A DNA stretch of 64,000 nt from Pseudidiomarina sp. CB1 (GCF_024752025.1 NZ_JANTPU010000001.1:372001-436000), one strand, 5' to 3'. Positions 55,158 through 64,000 are shown, counted from the stretch's first letter. Numbers and translations: made by a program. Notes: generated from the sequence alone by a model not told the origin.

Positions 55158-55187
55158 CGTTTACGTCAGTTGTATAACTACGGATCA
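55158..55187 (-). promoter_or_regulatory. RpoE/ChrR-type promoter of the sigma operon
   Basis: On the minus strand TGATCC (55182-55187) is followed after exactly 18 nt by TAAACG (55158-55163), about 36 nt before the sigma ATG. TGATCC-N18-TAA is the known element of RpoE in Rhodobacter. The -35 overlaps the stop of the LON-domain gene. Confidence 0.65.
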
Positions 55188-55789
55188 CTTTTGCCTTCAC
55201 TTTCGTGAATGAGTCCATCTAGGTAGTCAAGTGTACGTGAACAGCATGGCTCTCTAAGTAGCTCTTGCTTAACTTCAGCATTCACTGGAAGTAACTCTAA
55301 CCAACGTTGACAAACCCAATCCGCACGGGCTAAACGATCGTCTTTTGGGCATTCTCCGAGCTCTGGGTATTCCCCATAGACCTGACATAAACGTTCAGCT
55401 AAGTGACTGTAGTTACTCGGCAATGGGGTCTCTTGCCAAGGTTTTAGTAATTCGATAGCGCCGCGCCGTAAACCATCAGAATCAACGTTAATTGACGTGA
55501 TCTCGCAGGGCTCGATGCCTTCTACAGTGATACCCAGCAGTCCGTCATCACGATGTTCAAAGTCAATAACACGCGTAAGTGTGGCGACGGGGTGTATGTG
55601 CGTATTATGTTCGACGGAACCTTTGTCGTTAAACATACACATGCCAATACGGCCATCGTCGCCTTGCGCACAAACTTCGCGGACCATGCGTAAATAGCGT
55701 GGTTCAAAGATTCGTAAACGCATAACGCCACCTGGCAGAACATGCCCTGAAAGCGGGAACAGCGGAATGTTGTTAAGTGCACGATTCAT
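55178..55789 (-). CDS. LON substrate-binding-domain protein
   Basis: 203 aa. IPLFPLSGHVLPGGVMRLRI and FEPRYLRMVREV are the Lon N-terminal domain; there is no ATPase or protease part. Such stand-alone proteins are common in Proteobacteria, with no firm function. It lies upstream of the sigma gene in the same direction. Confidence 0.9.
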   Translation of the reverse strand: MNRALNNIPLFPLSGHVLPGGVMRLRIFEPRYLRMVREVCAQGDDGRIGMCMFNDKGSVEHNTHIHPVATLTRVIDFEHRDDGLLGITVEGIEPCEITSINVDSDGLRRGAIELLKPWQETPLPSNYSHLAERLCQVYGEYPELGECPKDDRLARADWVCQRWLELLPVNAEVKQELLREPCCSRTLDYLDGLIHESEGKSDP

Positions 55790-55936
55790 AGGGACTGCCT
55801 CATCGAAACATCGCTTGTTTCACTTGTTATTCTGTGGTTACGTAAAGACTCATTATTGAGATCTTTCTAAATGAACTTTTTTTTACTTGCAGCGTACTGT
55901 TCTGCAAGGTGGTTTAATTGATGTTTGAGAGTAACT

Positions 55937-56875
55937 ATGCAAACCATAAAAGTTGGGATCAGTGCTTGTTTACTAGGGGATGAAGTTCGCTTTGATGGTG
56001 GCCACAAACGTTCTGCGTTTTGCACCGATGAATTGGGGCGTCATGTTGAATTCGTAAAGCTATGTCCAGAAGTCGGTATTGGAATGCCTGTACCACGACC
56101 AACGATTAGGCTAGAAAGTCGCGAGCAGGGTGTGCGCGCGATTGTGCCGAAAACAGGCGAGGATGTAACTCAACGTTTAATCGATTTCGCCGATCGTTCG
56201 AAAGGGCACCTGACGCAAATTAGTGGTTATGTGCTGTGTGCGAAATCACCCAGCTGCGGGATGGAAAGAGTCAAGTTGTATAACCCCGAGAATGGCCACG
56301 CTCGTAAAGAGGGAATGGGAATTTTTGCCGCACAGTTGCAACAGCGCTATCCGGCACTACCGTTAGAAGAGGATGGGCGCTTAAATGATCCTATGTTGCG
56401 TGAAAACTTTGTCATGCGCGTCTTTGTTTATGCAGCTTGGCAGGGGCTTGCGCAGTCACCAAGTAAAGCCGATTTACTAGGGTTTCATACCAGCCTGAAA
56501 CTTTTACTGTTGGCGCACAACCAACACGTTTATCGGGAGTTAGGTCGCCACGTTGCGCAACAGCAGGAAATGACGGCTGAGTTTCTTAAGAGCTACATAG
56601 AACAAGTCATGCAGGCGTTAGCGGAACCAGCAACGCGGGCGAATCACACAAACGTATTGCAGCATATCCAAGGTTACTTCAAATCAGTGCTGAGTGACGA
56701 CCAGCGTGCAGAATTAACTGAAGCCATTCTTGCTTACCGGCAAGGAATAGAACCTTTGTTGGTGCCATTGACGTTGCTACGCCATTACCTTCGTGAGTTT
56801 CCAAATGATTATTTAGCCGGGCAGCGCTATTTAAGCCCTTATCCAAAGGACCTAAAACTGCGATATGGACTCTAA
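55937..56875 (+). CDS. YbgA-like protein, DUF523 plus DUF1722
   Basis: 312 aa from ATG at 55937; the in-frame TTG at 55925 is less likely. DUF523 (about 1-160) holds cysteines in GISACLLGDEVRFDGGHKR and SGYVLCAKSPSCGMERV, possibly for a metal cluster. DUF1722 (about 190-305) is helical (HNQHVYRELGRHVAQQ). The gene abuts the photolyase gene, a pairing seen widely, and likely belongs to the light-stress response. Confidence 0.92.
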   Translation: MQTIKVGISACLLGDEVRFDGGHKRSAFCTDELGRHVEFVKLCPEVGIGMPVPRPTIRLESREQGVRAIVPKTGEDVTQRLIDFADRSKGHLTQISGYVLCAKSPSCGMERVKLYNPENGHARKEGMGIFAAQLQQRYPALPLEEDGRLNDPMLRENFVMRVFVYAAWQGLAQSPSKADLLGFHTSLKLLLLAHNQHVYRELGRHVAQQQEMTAEFLKSYIEQVMQALAEPATRANHTNVLQHIQGYFKSVLSDDQRAELTEAILAYRQGIEPLLVPLTLLRHYLREFPNDYLAGQRYLSPYPKDLKLRYGL

Positions 56876-58279
56876 ATGACACAGTTAATATGGTTTCGTA
56901 ATGACCTGCGGCTACGCGATAATCCCGCGGTGGTAAATGCACTACAAAAAGCTGGGCCGCAAAATAAGGTTTATGGGCTTTATTTGTATAGTGAAGAGCA
57001 GTGGCGGCGGCATGACTGGGCCCCGATTAAGGTCGATTTATTACGCCGTCATTTGCAAACCCTCCAGCAGGAGGCCGCAGAGTGGGGCATTGAACTTCAC
57101 CTGAAGGGCTGTCGTGACTGGCAAACTGTACCTCGAGTGGTGCGGGATTTTTGTGCTGAACACGAGATTTCGAGTGTAAGTTTCAATCGCGAGTATCCCC
57201 TACATGAACAGCGGCGTGACCGCGCGACGCAAAGCTGGCTCGACGAACAAGGTATTGCCGTGAGTACGTTTCATGGCATGGTGTTAGTACCACCGATTCT
57301 GCGCACCCAAGCTGGCGACTACTATAAAAAGTTTACGCCTTATTATAAATCGTGGTTGGCTCATCTGCGTCGTACTGGGCTTCCGCAGCCTTATACCAAA
57401 CCTGAACGGACACGCGTGGCCGCACCGAGTTTTCCGGAACGTTTTGATTACCCTGAGCGGGATAGTGGCGCTTACGTCGTTGGCGAGAAAGCCGCTTATC
57501 AGTTGCTGCAAAATTTTGTTGTAGAGCGTGTGGCTGACTATGGCCAAGATCGTGATTTACCAGCCGTTCATGGTACCTCGAAATTGTCACCCTATTGGGA
57601 ACTTGGGGTGCTTTCGCCAGTGACGGCAGCGCGCTTGTTACAGCAGCATGCGCCAGAGTTTCCTGATGGGTTGCCCGATGGTGCCGCAACTTGGTTGAGC
57701 GAGTTGGCTTGGCGTGAATTCTATCAGCATTTGATGGATGCCGTGCCACGTTTAAGTTATGGCAAAGCGTTTCAGGCTCACACAGATAGCTTCGAGTGGA
57801 GTCAAAACGAGGACCATTTTAGCGCATGGTGTGAGGGCAGAACCGGTTACCCGATTGTCGATGCGGGCATGCGACAATTGCAACAAGAGGGCTGGATGCA
57901 TAACCGTGTACGTATGATTGTAGCGAACTTTCTGGTGAAAGATCTGCATATCGATTGGCGTCGTGGTGAGCAATTTTTCATGCAAAATCTCATCGACGGA
58001 AGCTTTCCGGCCAACAATGGCGGCTGGCAATGGAGTGCATCGACAGGGACGGATGCGGTGCCGTATTTTCGCGTTTTTAATCCAACGTCGCAGAGTAAAA
58101 AAGTTGATCCTGATGGCAGCTATATTCGTAGCTATGTCAAGGAATTAGCTAATTGCCCGGTGAAAGAAATTCACGCGCCAGCTCAGTGGGCTCGTGCAGC
58201 CCAAGTCGACTATCCTCAACCGATTGTTGATCATGCGCAAGCGCGGGAAACTTTTCTAAGGAAATTCAAAGCGCTTTAG
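56876..58279 (+). CDS. phr: Deoxyribodipyrimidine photolyase
   Basis: 467 aa. N-terminal antenna domain (LIWFRNDLRLRDNPAVVNAL) and C-terminal FAD domain with WLSELAWREFYQHL, GWMHNRVRMIVANFLVKDL and GGWQWSASTGTDAVPYFR. It repairs cyclobutane pyrimidine dimers using blue light. ATG follows the YbgA stop directly. Photolyase is a core member of RpoE/ChrR regulons. Confidence 0.96.
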   Translation: MTQLIWFRNDLRLRDNPAVVNALQKAGPQNKVYGLYLYSEEQWRRHDWAPIKVDLLRRHLQTLQQEAAEWGIELHLKGCRDWQTVPRVVRDFCAEHEISSVSFNREYPLHEQRRDRATQSWLDEQGIAVSTFHGMVLVPPILRTQAGDYYKKFTPYYKSWLAHLRRTGLPQPYTKPERTRVAAPSFPERFDYPERDSGAYVVGEKAAYQLLQNFVVERVADYGQDRDLPAVHGTSKLSPYWELGVLSPVTAARLLQQHAPEFPDGLPDGAATWLSELAWREFYQHLMDAVPRLSYGKAFQAHTDSFEWSQNEDHFSAWCEGRTGYPIVDAGMRQLQQEGWMHNRVRMIVANFLVKDLHIDWRRGEQFFMQNLIDGSFPANNGGWQWSASTGTDAVPYFRVFNPTSQSKKVDPDGSYIRSYVKELANCPVKEIHAPAQWARAAQVDYPQPIVDHAQARETFLRKFKAL

Positions 58280-58339
58280 CTTTTACGACTATACTGGATG
58301 ATAAGCTGAATGCAGAGGGCTAAACGGAGGTGAAAGCTT

Positions 58340-58843
58340 ATGTCGAAACAAGATAGCAATAGTGAAAACCAACAGCCTAAAGACCGCACTGAAGAACTTA
58401 AGGCGCAAGAAGACCAGCCTGAAATCATAAAACGTCTGCTCAACTACTACGATGAGTTCAGTGATGTCAATATCGATAAGCTGGGCGATCTTTATCATGA
58501 AGAGGTCACCTTCATCGATCCCATTCATCAAGTCCACGGCTTAAAGGATTTACAGCACTACTTTAAGCACACCATGGAAAACGTCGAAGAATGTCATTTT
58601 GCTTTTACCGATTATGCGCAGAACGATGATCATCTTTTTGTGAATTGGCAGATGCGGTTAATGCACCCAAAACTTGCAAATGGGCAAGAAATTGTGGTGC
58701 CTGGCGTTAGCCATATGGAGTTTAAAAACGACAAGATCATTATGCAGCGTGACTATTACGACATGGGGGCGATGATTTATGAGCATGTAACTTTACTGGG
58801 TTATATCATTGGTAAAGTTAAAGCACGAATGGTGCCAGCATGA
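58340..58843 (+). CDS. NTF2-like (SnoaL-type) protein
   Basis: 167 aa. After a charged start, IIKRLLNYYDEFSDVNIDKL and DLYHEEVTFIDPIHQVHGL fit the NTF2-like cone fold, which often binds small hydrophobic molecules. It has a good GGAGG site and overlaps the SDR gene by four bases, heading the lipid-modification operon. Confidence 0.88.
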   Translation: MSKQDSNSENQQPKDRTEELKAQEDQPEIIKRLLNYYDEFSDVNIDKLGDLYHEEVTFIDPIHQVHGLKDLQHYFKHTMENVEECHFAFTDYAQNDDHLFVNWQMRLMHPKLANGQEIVVPGVSHMEFKNDKIIMQRDYYDMGAMIYEHVTLLGYIIGKVKARMVPA

Positions 58844-59556
58844 ATATACTTATCACCGGAGCAACCTCAGGCATCGGCAAGCAATTGACCCTCGACTATG
58901 CCGCTGCAGGCCACCATGTAGTGGCATGCGGACGCAATCAACAGGCGCTCGACGAGCTGCGGAATAGTGATAGTACCCATATTGCTGGGCAACAACTCGA
59001 TATTTCCAAGGCCGATGAAACCGTCCAAGCATTGCGAAGTTTTACCGATCTCGACATCGTTATCCTGGCAGCTGGCGTTTGCGAGTATCTCGATATTGAT
59101 AACTTCGACGCTGACTTATTCGCCCGTGTATTTGAGGTCAACGTCGTTGGCACGATGCGTTGTGTGGAAGCGCTATTACCTAATCTTAAAGCCGGTGCGA
59201 AATTGGTTATCGTGGGCAGCACAGCAAGATTGTTGCCGTTCACGCGCGCCGAAGCTTATGGCGGCTCCAAAGCGGCGATTCACTATATAACCCGGAGTTT
59301 ACAGGTTGACTTAGCGAAGCGCGGGATCAAGGTTTTACATGTATCGCCTGGCTTCGTTGAAACACCTATGACTGCGCAAAACGATTTTGAAATGCCGATG
59401 CAAGTGAGCGTTGGTTTCGCTTCGCAGGCGATCCGCAAGGGCATTGAGAAAAACAAAATTGATATCACTTTCCCGCGGATGTTCGGTTGGTTTCTTAAAC
59501 TGGCTTCGCGTTTACCCCAAAGTTGGCAAGTGGCGCTTTCGCGCCGTATGACGTAA
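58840..59556 (+). CDS. Short-chain dehydrogenase/reductase
   Basis: 238 aa. TGATSGIGKQLTLDYA at the N-terminus, catalytic serine in VGSTARLLP and YGGSK (YxxxK, about 144). It is a classical SDR and starts within the NTF2-like gene's stop. The conserved neighbourhood suggests a lipid or fatty-acyl substrate. Confidence 0.92.
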   Translation: MNILITGATSGIGKQLTLDYAAAGHHVVACGRNQQALDELRNSDSTHIAGQQLDISKADETVQALRSFTDLDIVILAAGVCEYLDIDNFDADLFARVFEVNVVGTMRCVEALLPNLKAGAKLVIVGSTARLLPFTRAEAYGGSKAAIHYITRSLQVDLAKRGIKVLHVSPGFVETPMTAQNDFEMPMQVSVGFASQAIRKGIEKNKIDITFPRMFGWFLKLASRLPQSWQVALSRRMT

Positions 59557-59590
59557 TCCGCCTAGATAGGCCCTTGGTAAAGGACGTGCA

Positions 59591-60883
59591 ATGAAGATAG
59601 CAGTAATTGGTAGCGGTATTGCAGGGATGACATGTGCACACCTGTTGAGCGATGAACATCAGGTTGAGTTGTACGAGCGCAACGATTATATAGGTGGGCA
59701 CACCCACACCGTATCGGTAGAAGTACAAGGGCAGGACTATGCGGTAGATACTGGTTTTATCGTTTTTAACGACCGAACTTACCCGCACTTTCGCGCGCTG
59801 ATGCGCAAGATTGGTGTGACTTGGCGTGACACCGAAATGAGTTTCAGTGTGCGCGATCCGCTTTCAGGATTGGAATACAATGGTCACTCGTTGAGTACGC
59901 TATTTGCACAGCGAAAAAACCTGTTTAAACCGTCATTTTATAAGCTTTTGAATGGTATTTTAAAGTTCAATAAGCGGGCAAAAGAGGCGCATCAGAACCT
60001 CTCAGAAAATCAGCATCAAACCCTGGGCCAGTTTTTGGCAGCGCAAGAATTGCCACAACAAGTGGCTGATTACTATTTGTTGCCAATGGTTGCGGCCATT
60101 TGGTCGGCAAGTATTGACGATGCTGCTGACTTTCCTCTTGATTTCTTTTTGCGCTTCTTCGAAAACCATGGCTTGTTAAATGTTGCAGATCGCCCCCAAT
60201 GGGCAACCATTCATGGTGGCTCATCGGCCTATATTGAGCCGCTCATTGGGCACCTTAAGCCACATATTCATTTAAGTGCACATATTAAAGCAGTGCATCG
60301 TCAACACCCCGATCGTCAAGGTCAAGTGACATTGGAGTTCGCCAATGGCAACTTGGAAGATTTTGATGAGGTCATTCTTGCTTGTCACAGTGATGAAGCG
60401 CTTGCCTTATTGGCGCAACCCTCCGACGCTGAAAAGGCTATATTAGGCGGGATACCGTACCAAGACAATGAAGTGGTATTGCATACCGATATACGCTTAT
60501 TGCCGCGCGAAAAGCGTGCTTGGGCCAGCTGGAACTACTTATTGCATCATGGCGAGGATGCGCGCAAACGGCCTAGTTCTGTGACGTATAACATGAATAT
60601 TCTGCAAGGTATTGAAGCGCCTGAAACGTTTTGCGTAACTTTGAATAATACGGATGCGATTCAACCGGAGCGGATCTTACGCCGCTTTAATTATGCTCAC
60701 CCGGTCTACAGCGTTGAGTCGATGGTAGCGCGTCAGCGACGTGCTGAAATTTGTGGGCAACAGCATACCCACTTCTGCGGGGCTTATTGGTACAACGGTT
60801 TTCATGAGGATGGTGTCCGTAGTGCGCTAGATGTAACACAACGGCTCGGCATTGCATGGAACAGTGAGTTGCATAGTGAGTGA
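59591..60883 (+). CDS. FAD-dependent amine-oxidase-like protein
   Basis: 430 aa. The FAD motif VIGSGIAGMTCAHLL with YERNDYIGGHTHTV opens the chain; FCGAYWYNGFHEDGV near the end closes the FAD fold. Relatives sit in RpoE/ChrR regulons beside DUF1365 and Cfa and are linked in Rhodobacter to fatty-acid modification. True amine oxidation is unlikely. Confidence 0.9.
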   Translation: MKIAVIGSGIAGMTCAHLLSDEHQVELYERNDYIGGHTHTVSVEVQGQDYAVDTGFIVFNDRTYPHFRALMRKIGVTWRDTEMSFSVRDPLSGLEYNGHSLSTLFAQRKNLFKPSFYKLLNGILKFNKRAKEAHQNLSENQHQTLGQFLAAQELPQQVADYYLLPMVAAIWSASIDDAADFPLDFFLRFFENHGLLNVADRPQWATIHGGSSAYIEPLIGHLKPHIHLSAHIKAVHRQHPDRQGQVTLEFANGNLEDFDEVILACHSDEALALLAQPSDAEKAILGGIPYQDNEVVLHTDIRLLPREKRAWASWNYLLHHGEDARKRPSSVTYNMNILQGIEAPETFCVTLNNTDAIQPERILRRFNYAHPVYSVESMVARQRRAEICGQQHTHFCGAYWYNGFHEDGVRSALDVTQRLGIAWNSELHSE

Positions 60884-60890
60884 TAGTAAA

Positions 60891-61628
60891 ATGAATTCGC
60901 TGCGTAGCGCAATTCTGAAAGGGCGTGTTTATCACCGTCGGCTGCGACCGACGCAACACGCCTTTGACTATCCGACGGCACAGTGGTGGCTTGCATTGGA
61001 TGAGTTGCCGCAGTTGCAGCAACAAAGCTTGCTGTTTTCAACGCGAAGATTTGCACCCTTGTGGTTTCGGCGGCAAGACTATTTGCGCGGTACTGAAGGC
61101 GATTTAGCCTCAGCTGTGCTTACCAAAATGAGCGAACTTGCCGGTGACAAACTGCAAGGTCGGGTCTACTTCTTAGGGAACTTGCGAACGTTTGGACTCT
61201 ACTTTAGCCCAATTAATTGTTACTTCTTGGAACAGGGCGACGCTGGGAACTATACCCATATGCTAGCTGAGGTCAGCAATACGCCGTGGAATGAACGGCA
61301 CTATTATTTGTTGGATTTAAGCCAACCCCTAGAGCATGACAAGGCGTTTCATGTTTCGCCATTTAACCCCCTTGCTATGCGTTACCAATGGCAAATTAAG
61401 GCCCCACAAAACTCGGAAGGCCACAAAAGTGCCATTCATCTTGCTGCGATCAAAGGGGAACGGCACTTTACTGCAACCATGAAACTGCAACGACAAGAAT
61501 TGAACCGTAAAGCTATTCGTCACGTATTGTATAGGTATCCGATGAACACTTTAACTACGGTCTTAGCTATTTACTGGCAAGCCCTGCGGTTATGGTTAAA
61601 GAAAACGCCGATTTACGATCATTCGTAA
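60891..61628 (+). CDS. DUF1365-family protein
   Basis: 245 aa from ATG at 60891, eight nt after the previous stop. GRVYHRRLRPTQHAFDYPTA, FSPINCYFLEQGD and AEVSNTPWNERHYYLL are the family blocks. Function unproven; always found with the FAD protein upstream and Cfa downstream. Confidence 0.9.
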   Translation: MNSLRSAILKGRVYHRRLRPTQHAFDYPTAQWWLALDELPQLQQQSLLFSTRRFAPLWFRRQDYLRGTEGDLASAVLTKMSELAGDKLQGRVYFLGNLRTFGLYFSPINCYFLEQGDAGNYTHMLAEVSNTPWNERHYYLLDLSQPLEHDKAFHVSPFNPLAMRYQWQIKAPQNSEGHKSAIHLAAIKGERHFTATMKLQRQELNRKAIRHVLYRYPMNTLTTVLAIYWQALRLWLKKTPIYDHS

Positions 61629-61676
61629 GGCTTATTATAAAAAATTGAATGCGTATTTGGAGCCAATGGGGAAACC

Positions 61677-62912
61677 ATGAATACAGAATCTGCACTGATG
61701 ACGATGCCGCAGGCAAGTACCGCTGACAAGTGGGCACGCCGCGCAGTGCTTCGACTGTTAAAAGAACTGCAAGACGGTTATGTAACTTTGCGTGAACAGG
61801 GCGAAGTTATTGGCCATTTTGGTCGCGAACAAAGTGACCTGAAAGCTGAAATAAATGTTTTAAAACCTAGTTTTTATCGCCGTCTATTATTTGGTGGCAG
61901 CATCGCCTCGGGCGAAACCTTTATCGACCAGTCATGGGAAACCCCCGATTTGACCAAGGTGATTCAGCTGTTTGCTCGGAACCTGCCGGCGTTGGATGCC
62001 TTCGAAGCACGTTTTAGTTGGCTATTGATGCCGTGGCAGAAGTTTCAGCACTGGCGTCGCCGTAACAGTAAGCAGCAAGCGAAAGAAAATATTTCCGCCC
62101 ATTATGATTTGGGTAACGATTTGTATGAAGCGTTTCTAGATCCCGCAATGCAATATTCTAGTGCGGTTTATCCGCATGCTGAAGCTGACCTTGGCGCAGC
62201 GCAACAAAATAAACTCAAACGCCTGTGTGACAGCCTTGAGCTCAACGAAAAGGATCATTTACTTGAGATTGGTACAGGGTGGGGCGGCTTAGCGCTATTT
62301 GCTGCGAAGCATTACGGGTGCCGAGTGACGACAACGACGATTTCGAGTGAGCAATTCCGTCATGCGAAAGCACAGGTTGAAGCAGCTGGTCTGACGGACA
62401 AGGTAACGGTGCTTATGCAAGATTATCGTGACCTAGAAGGGCAGTACGATAAATTGGTGTCCGTTGAGATGATTGAAGCGGTGGGTCGGCAGTTTATGGC
62501 CACCTATTTTAAGACCTGCAGCCGACTTCTCAAACCTAATGGTAAGTTCGCTTTGCAAGCGATTACCATTGCTGATCAGCGTATGAAGAGTTATGCCCGC
62601 TCTGTAGACTTTATTCAACAGCATGTCTTCCCAGGTGGCTTTTTGCCGTCGTTGACGATGATTACTGAAATGTTTACTAAGCACACGGATATGGTGGTGC
62701 GCTATGTGGACGACATCGGTTTTGATTATGCGCGGACGTTGCATGACTGGCGTGAAAAATTCAACCAAGCTCATCCGCAATTGAAGGAGCGCGGCTATGA
62801 TGAGCGCTTTGGTCGACTCTGGAATTTCTATTTAAGTTACTGCGAAGGCGGTTTTCTAGAACGCAGTGTGTCGGCAGTACAGCTGGTCGCCACTAAACCG
62901 GCATGCCGCTGA
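61677..62912 (+). CDS. cfa: Cyclopropane-fatty-acyl-phospholipid synthase family methyltransferase
   Basis: 411 aa. The AdoMet site LLEIGTGWGGLALFAAKHYG, ENISAHYDLGNDLYEAFLDP and YIFP-type segment (QQHVFPGGFLPSLTM) are typical. It methylates unsaturated acyl chains of membrane lipids. In this context it may instead be the methyltransferase of furan-fatty-acid synthesis; sequence reading cannot decide. Confidence 0.93.
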   Translation: MNTESALMTMPQASTADKWARRAVLRLLKELQDGYVTLREQGEVIGHFGREQSDLKAEINVLKPSFYRRLLFGGSIASGETFIDQSWETPDLTKVIQLFARNLPALDAFEARFSWLLMPWQKFQHWRRRNSKQQAKENISAHYDLGNDLYEAFLDPAMQYSSAVYPHAEADLGAAQQNKLKRLCDSLELNEKDHLLEIGTGWGGLALFAAKHYGCRVTTTTISSEQFRHAKAQVEAAGLTDKVTVLMQDYRDLEGQYDKLVSVEMIEAVGRQFMATYFKTCSRLLKPNGKFALQAITIADQRMKSYARSVDFIQQHVFPGGFLPSLTMITEMFTKHTDMVVRYVDDIGFDYARTLHDWREKFNQAHPQLKERGYDERFGRLWNFYLSYCEGGFLERSVSAVQLVATKPACR

Positions 62913-63445
62913 TGTTCAAGCGCTGGCTAGCCAAGGATAATCTGCGCCGTGTTGCGGGGTTATTATGGTTTGATCTCGTTTGGTTTAGCACCGTAGCTGG
63001 GCGAAATGACTGGCTTTGGCTGGCTGTGCCGATAGTGGCGGTACAGATTTATTTGAGCAGCACTCGACCAGGCTTTAATTGGCTACTGTATAGCAAACTG
63101 TTGGTGCTTGGCCTGTTGCTCGAGGCCAGCGTGGTGGCATTGGGTATATTGGACTTTACTGGCGGCTGGTTACCTCTATGGCTACTAGCTTTATGGTGTG
63201 GCTTCGCCGCCATGGTGACCACTACCCTAGATTGGTTGGCGGGGCGCTATACTATAGCTGCGCTGATAGGCATTGCTTCTGGCCCCGTAACCTACGCTGT
63301 AGGAAGCCGTCTCGGGGCCGCTGAATTATTGGTGAGCGAGTGGATAATGTGGCTTGCGTACGCAGTGCTATGGGGCGCGTACATGGTCGTGTTTGCCTGG
63401 TTAATGAAGTCAAGTGAGGTACATCATGCGAAAACAGCACAGTAG
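62903..63445 (+). CDS. DUF2878-family membrane protein
   Basis: 180 aa, five hydrophobic helices; LLWFDLVWFSTVAGRNDWLW and LYSKLLVLGLLLE match DUF2878. It overlaps the cfa stop; ATG at 62912 is an alternative start. Role unknown, conserved in this operon. Confidence 0.85.
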   Translation: MPLMFKRWLAKDNLRRVAGLLWFDLVWFSTVAGRNDWLWLAVPIVAVQIYLSSTRPGFNWLLYSKLLVLGLLLEASVVALGILDFTGGWLPLWLLALWCGFAAMVTTTLDWLAGRYTIAALIGIASGPVTYAVGSRLGAAELLVSEWIMWLAYAVLWGAYMVVFAWLMKSSEVHHAKTAQ

Positions 63446-63968
63446 AAAACGTATCAAGCGTCTAGTGACCGCTGCGGCCCTCTGTTGTGTTATTGCACCA
63501 ACCATGGCGTTTGCGTGTGAGCCAGAATCAGCCAAAGACTTAAAGCCAGTAGGTAAAACACGATTAAGCGTGTGGTTTTGGGATGTTTATGACGCACAAT
63601 TGCTCACCGACAGTGGCAATTATGATGACTATCAACGGCGGGCATTACGCCTCAGTTATTTACGTGATATCAAAGCGAAAGACCTTGTCGATACCACAAA
63701 AGAAGAGTGGCAGCGTCTTGAGGTGACTGTCTCGAATGAGCACACACAATGGCTCGACAAATTGAATAAGATGTGGCCCGATGTAAGCGAGGGCGACTGC
63801 CTGATGTTGGTCGAGAACGAGCAGGGGCACAGCACCTTCTATAATGCTGAAGGGGTACTTGGTTCCGTCGAGTCGGCGCAATTCACCGAGGATTTCTTGG
63901 CGATTTGGCTAAGTCCTAACTCGCGTTTCAAAGAAGAACGCAATGAATTGATTGGAGCGACGCAATGA
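63426..63968 (+). CDS. Secreted chalcone-isomerase-like protein
   Basis: 180 aa from ATG at 63426 (GAGG before it), with a signal peptide (cut near AFA-CE). KTRLSVWFWDVYDAQLLTDS and LRLSYLRDIKAKDLVDTTKE fit the bacterial chalcone-isomerase-like family, which binds fatty acids in plants but is uncharacterised here. It overlaps its neighbours by 20 and 4 bases. Confidence 0.85.
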   Translation: MRKQHSRKRIKRLVTAAALCCVIAPTMAFACEPESAKDLKPVGKTRLSVWFWDVYDAQLLTDSGNYDDYQRRALRLSYLRDIKAKDLVDTTKEEWQRLEVTVSNEHTQWLDKLNKMWPDVSEGDCLMLVENEQGHSTFYNAEGVLGSVESAQFTEDFLAIWLSPNSRFKEERNELIGATQ

Positions 63969-64000
63969 AACGTTTACACCTTCTCTTTATCAGTCTAATG
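63965..64000 (+). CDS. Start of next operon gene (cut by window)
   Basis: ATG overlaps the previous stop (ATGA) and opens a frame MKRLHLLFISLM that looks like a signal sequence. In related operons this place is often held by a DUF3833 lipoprotein; too little is seen to tell. Confidence 0.55.
   Translation, partial: MKRLHLLFISLM

Noticed and set aside
58266-58279. AAAGCGCTTT near the end of phr
   Set aside because: It is coding sequence at the photolyase C-terminus and lacks the outer operator bases.
58300-58340. RpoE-like -10 (TAAACG) before the NTF2-like gene
   Set aside because: The match overlaps the ribosome-binding site, and no TGATCC lies 18 nt upstream.

Overview
The window looks like chromosomal DNA of a marine, Gram-negative gammaproteobacterium, most likely of the order Alteromonadales. 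The informational block thrS-infC-rpmI-rplT-pheS-pheT-ihfA is in the enteric/Alteromonas order, infC starts with AUU, and HexR, NsrR, a RpoE/ChrR pair and TonB-dependent sugar uptake are all present. I cannot fix the genus. There are about 66 protein genes and one tRNA.

Left part, 1-8050, is accessory in character. Four minus-strand genes run from a WYL-domain regulator of the BrxR/CapW type (2776-3645) through an unrecognised 341-aa protein and a four-helix membrane protein to a gene cut by the window edge that lacks a usable ATG. DNA left of about 2.7 kb looks richer in A+T than the rest. This is the best candidate here for an undescribed, probably defence-related, system. Two type II toxin-antitoxin modules (HigB/HigA-like and YefM/YoeB) lie nearby, each behind a recognisable operator. 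Between them are two small conserved soluble proteins, an outer-membrane porin-like protein and a TPR protein.

8035-15151: an AraC-type regulator diverges from a tightly coupled four-gene operon (flavin monooxygenase, BASS transporter, NAD-dependent epimerase/dehydratase, short-chain dehydrogenase). It probably oxidises one imported hydrophobic or acidic substrate that cannot be named. A secreted serine hydrolase and a BON-domain periplasmic protein follow.

15156-36371 is a complete beta-glucan (laminarin-like) utilisation region joined to central metabolism. LacI, a GPH sugar symporter and a GH1 beta-glucosidase diverge from an FHS sugar transporter and a GH3 lipoprotein. A TonB-dependent receptor and a GH16 endoglucanase with three tandem carbohydrate-binding-like repeats follow. 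Identical ATGAAAGCGCTTTCAT palindromes sit before both transcription units. Glucose then passes through glk, zwf, pgl, edd and eda (Entner-Doudoroff) to gap; this unit diverges from hexR-gap across a HexR operator.

36392-46720 is mixed: a cold-shock protein, a membrane protein, a two-domain esterase/beta-lactamase-fold lipoprotein, tRNA-Val, NsrR with a small membrane protein, a possibly Fur-controlled DUF6746-MoxR-VWA set, a DUF3080 lipoprotein, riboflavin synthase and a DMT exporter.

46860-53790 is the translation and IHF block, with a candidate phenylalanine leader peptide before pheS. 53817-64000 is a photo-oxidative stress module. A RpoE-like sigma factor with its ChrR anti-sigma lies beside a photolyase and a long operon of membrane-lipid modification genes (SDR, FAD amine-oxidase-like protein, DUF1365, Cfa, DUF2878, chalcone-isomerase-like protein).
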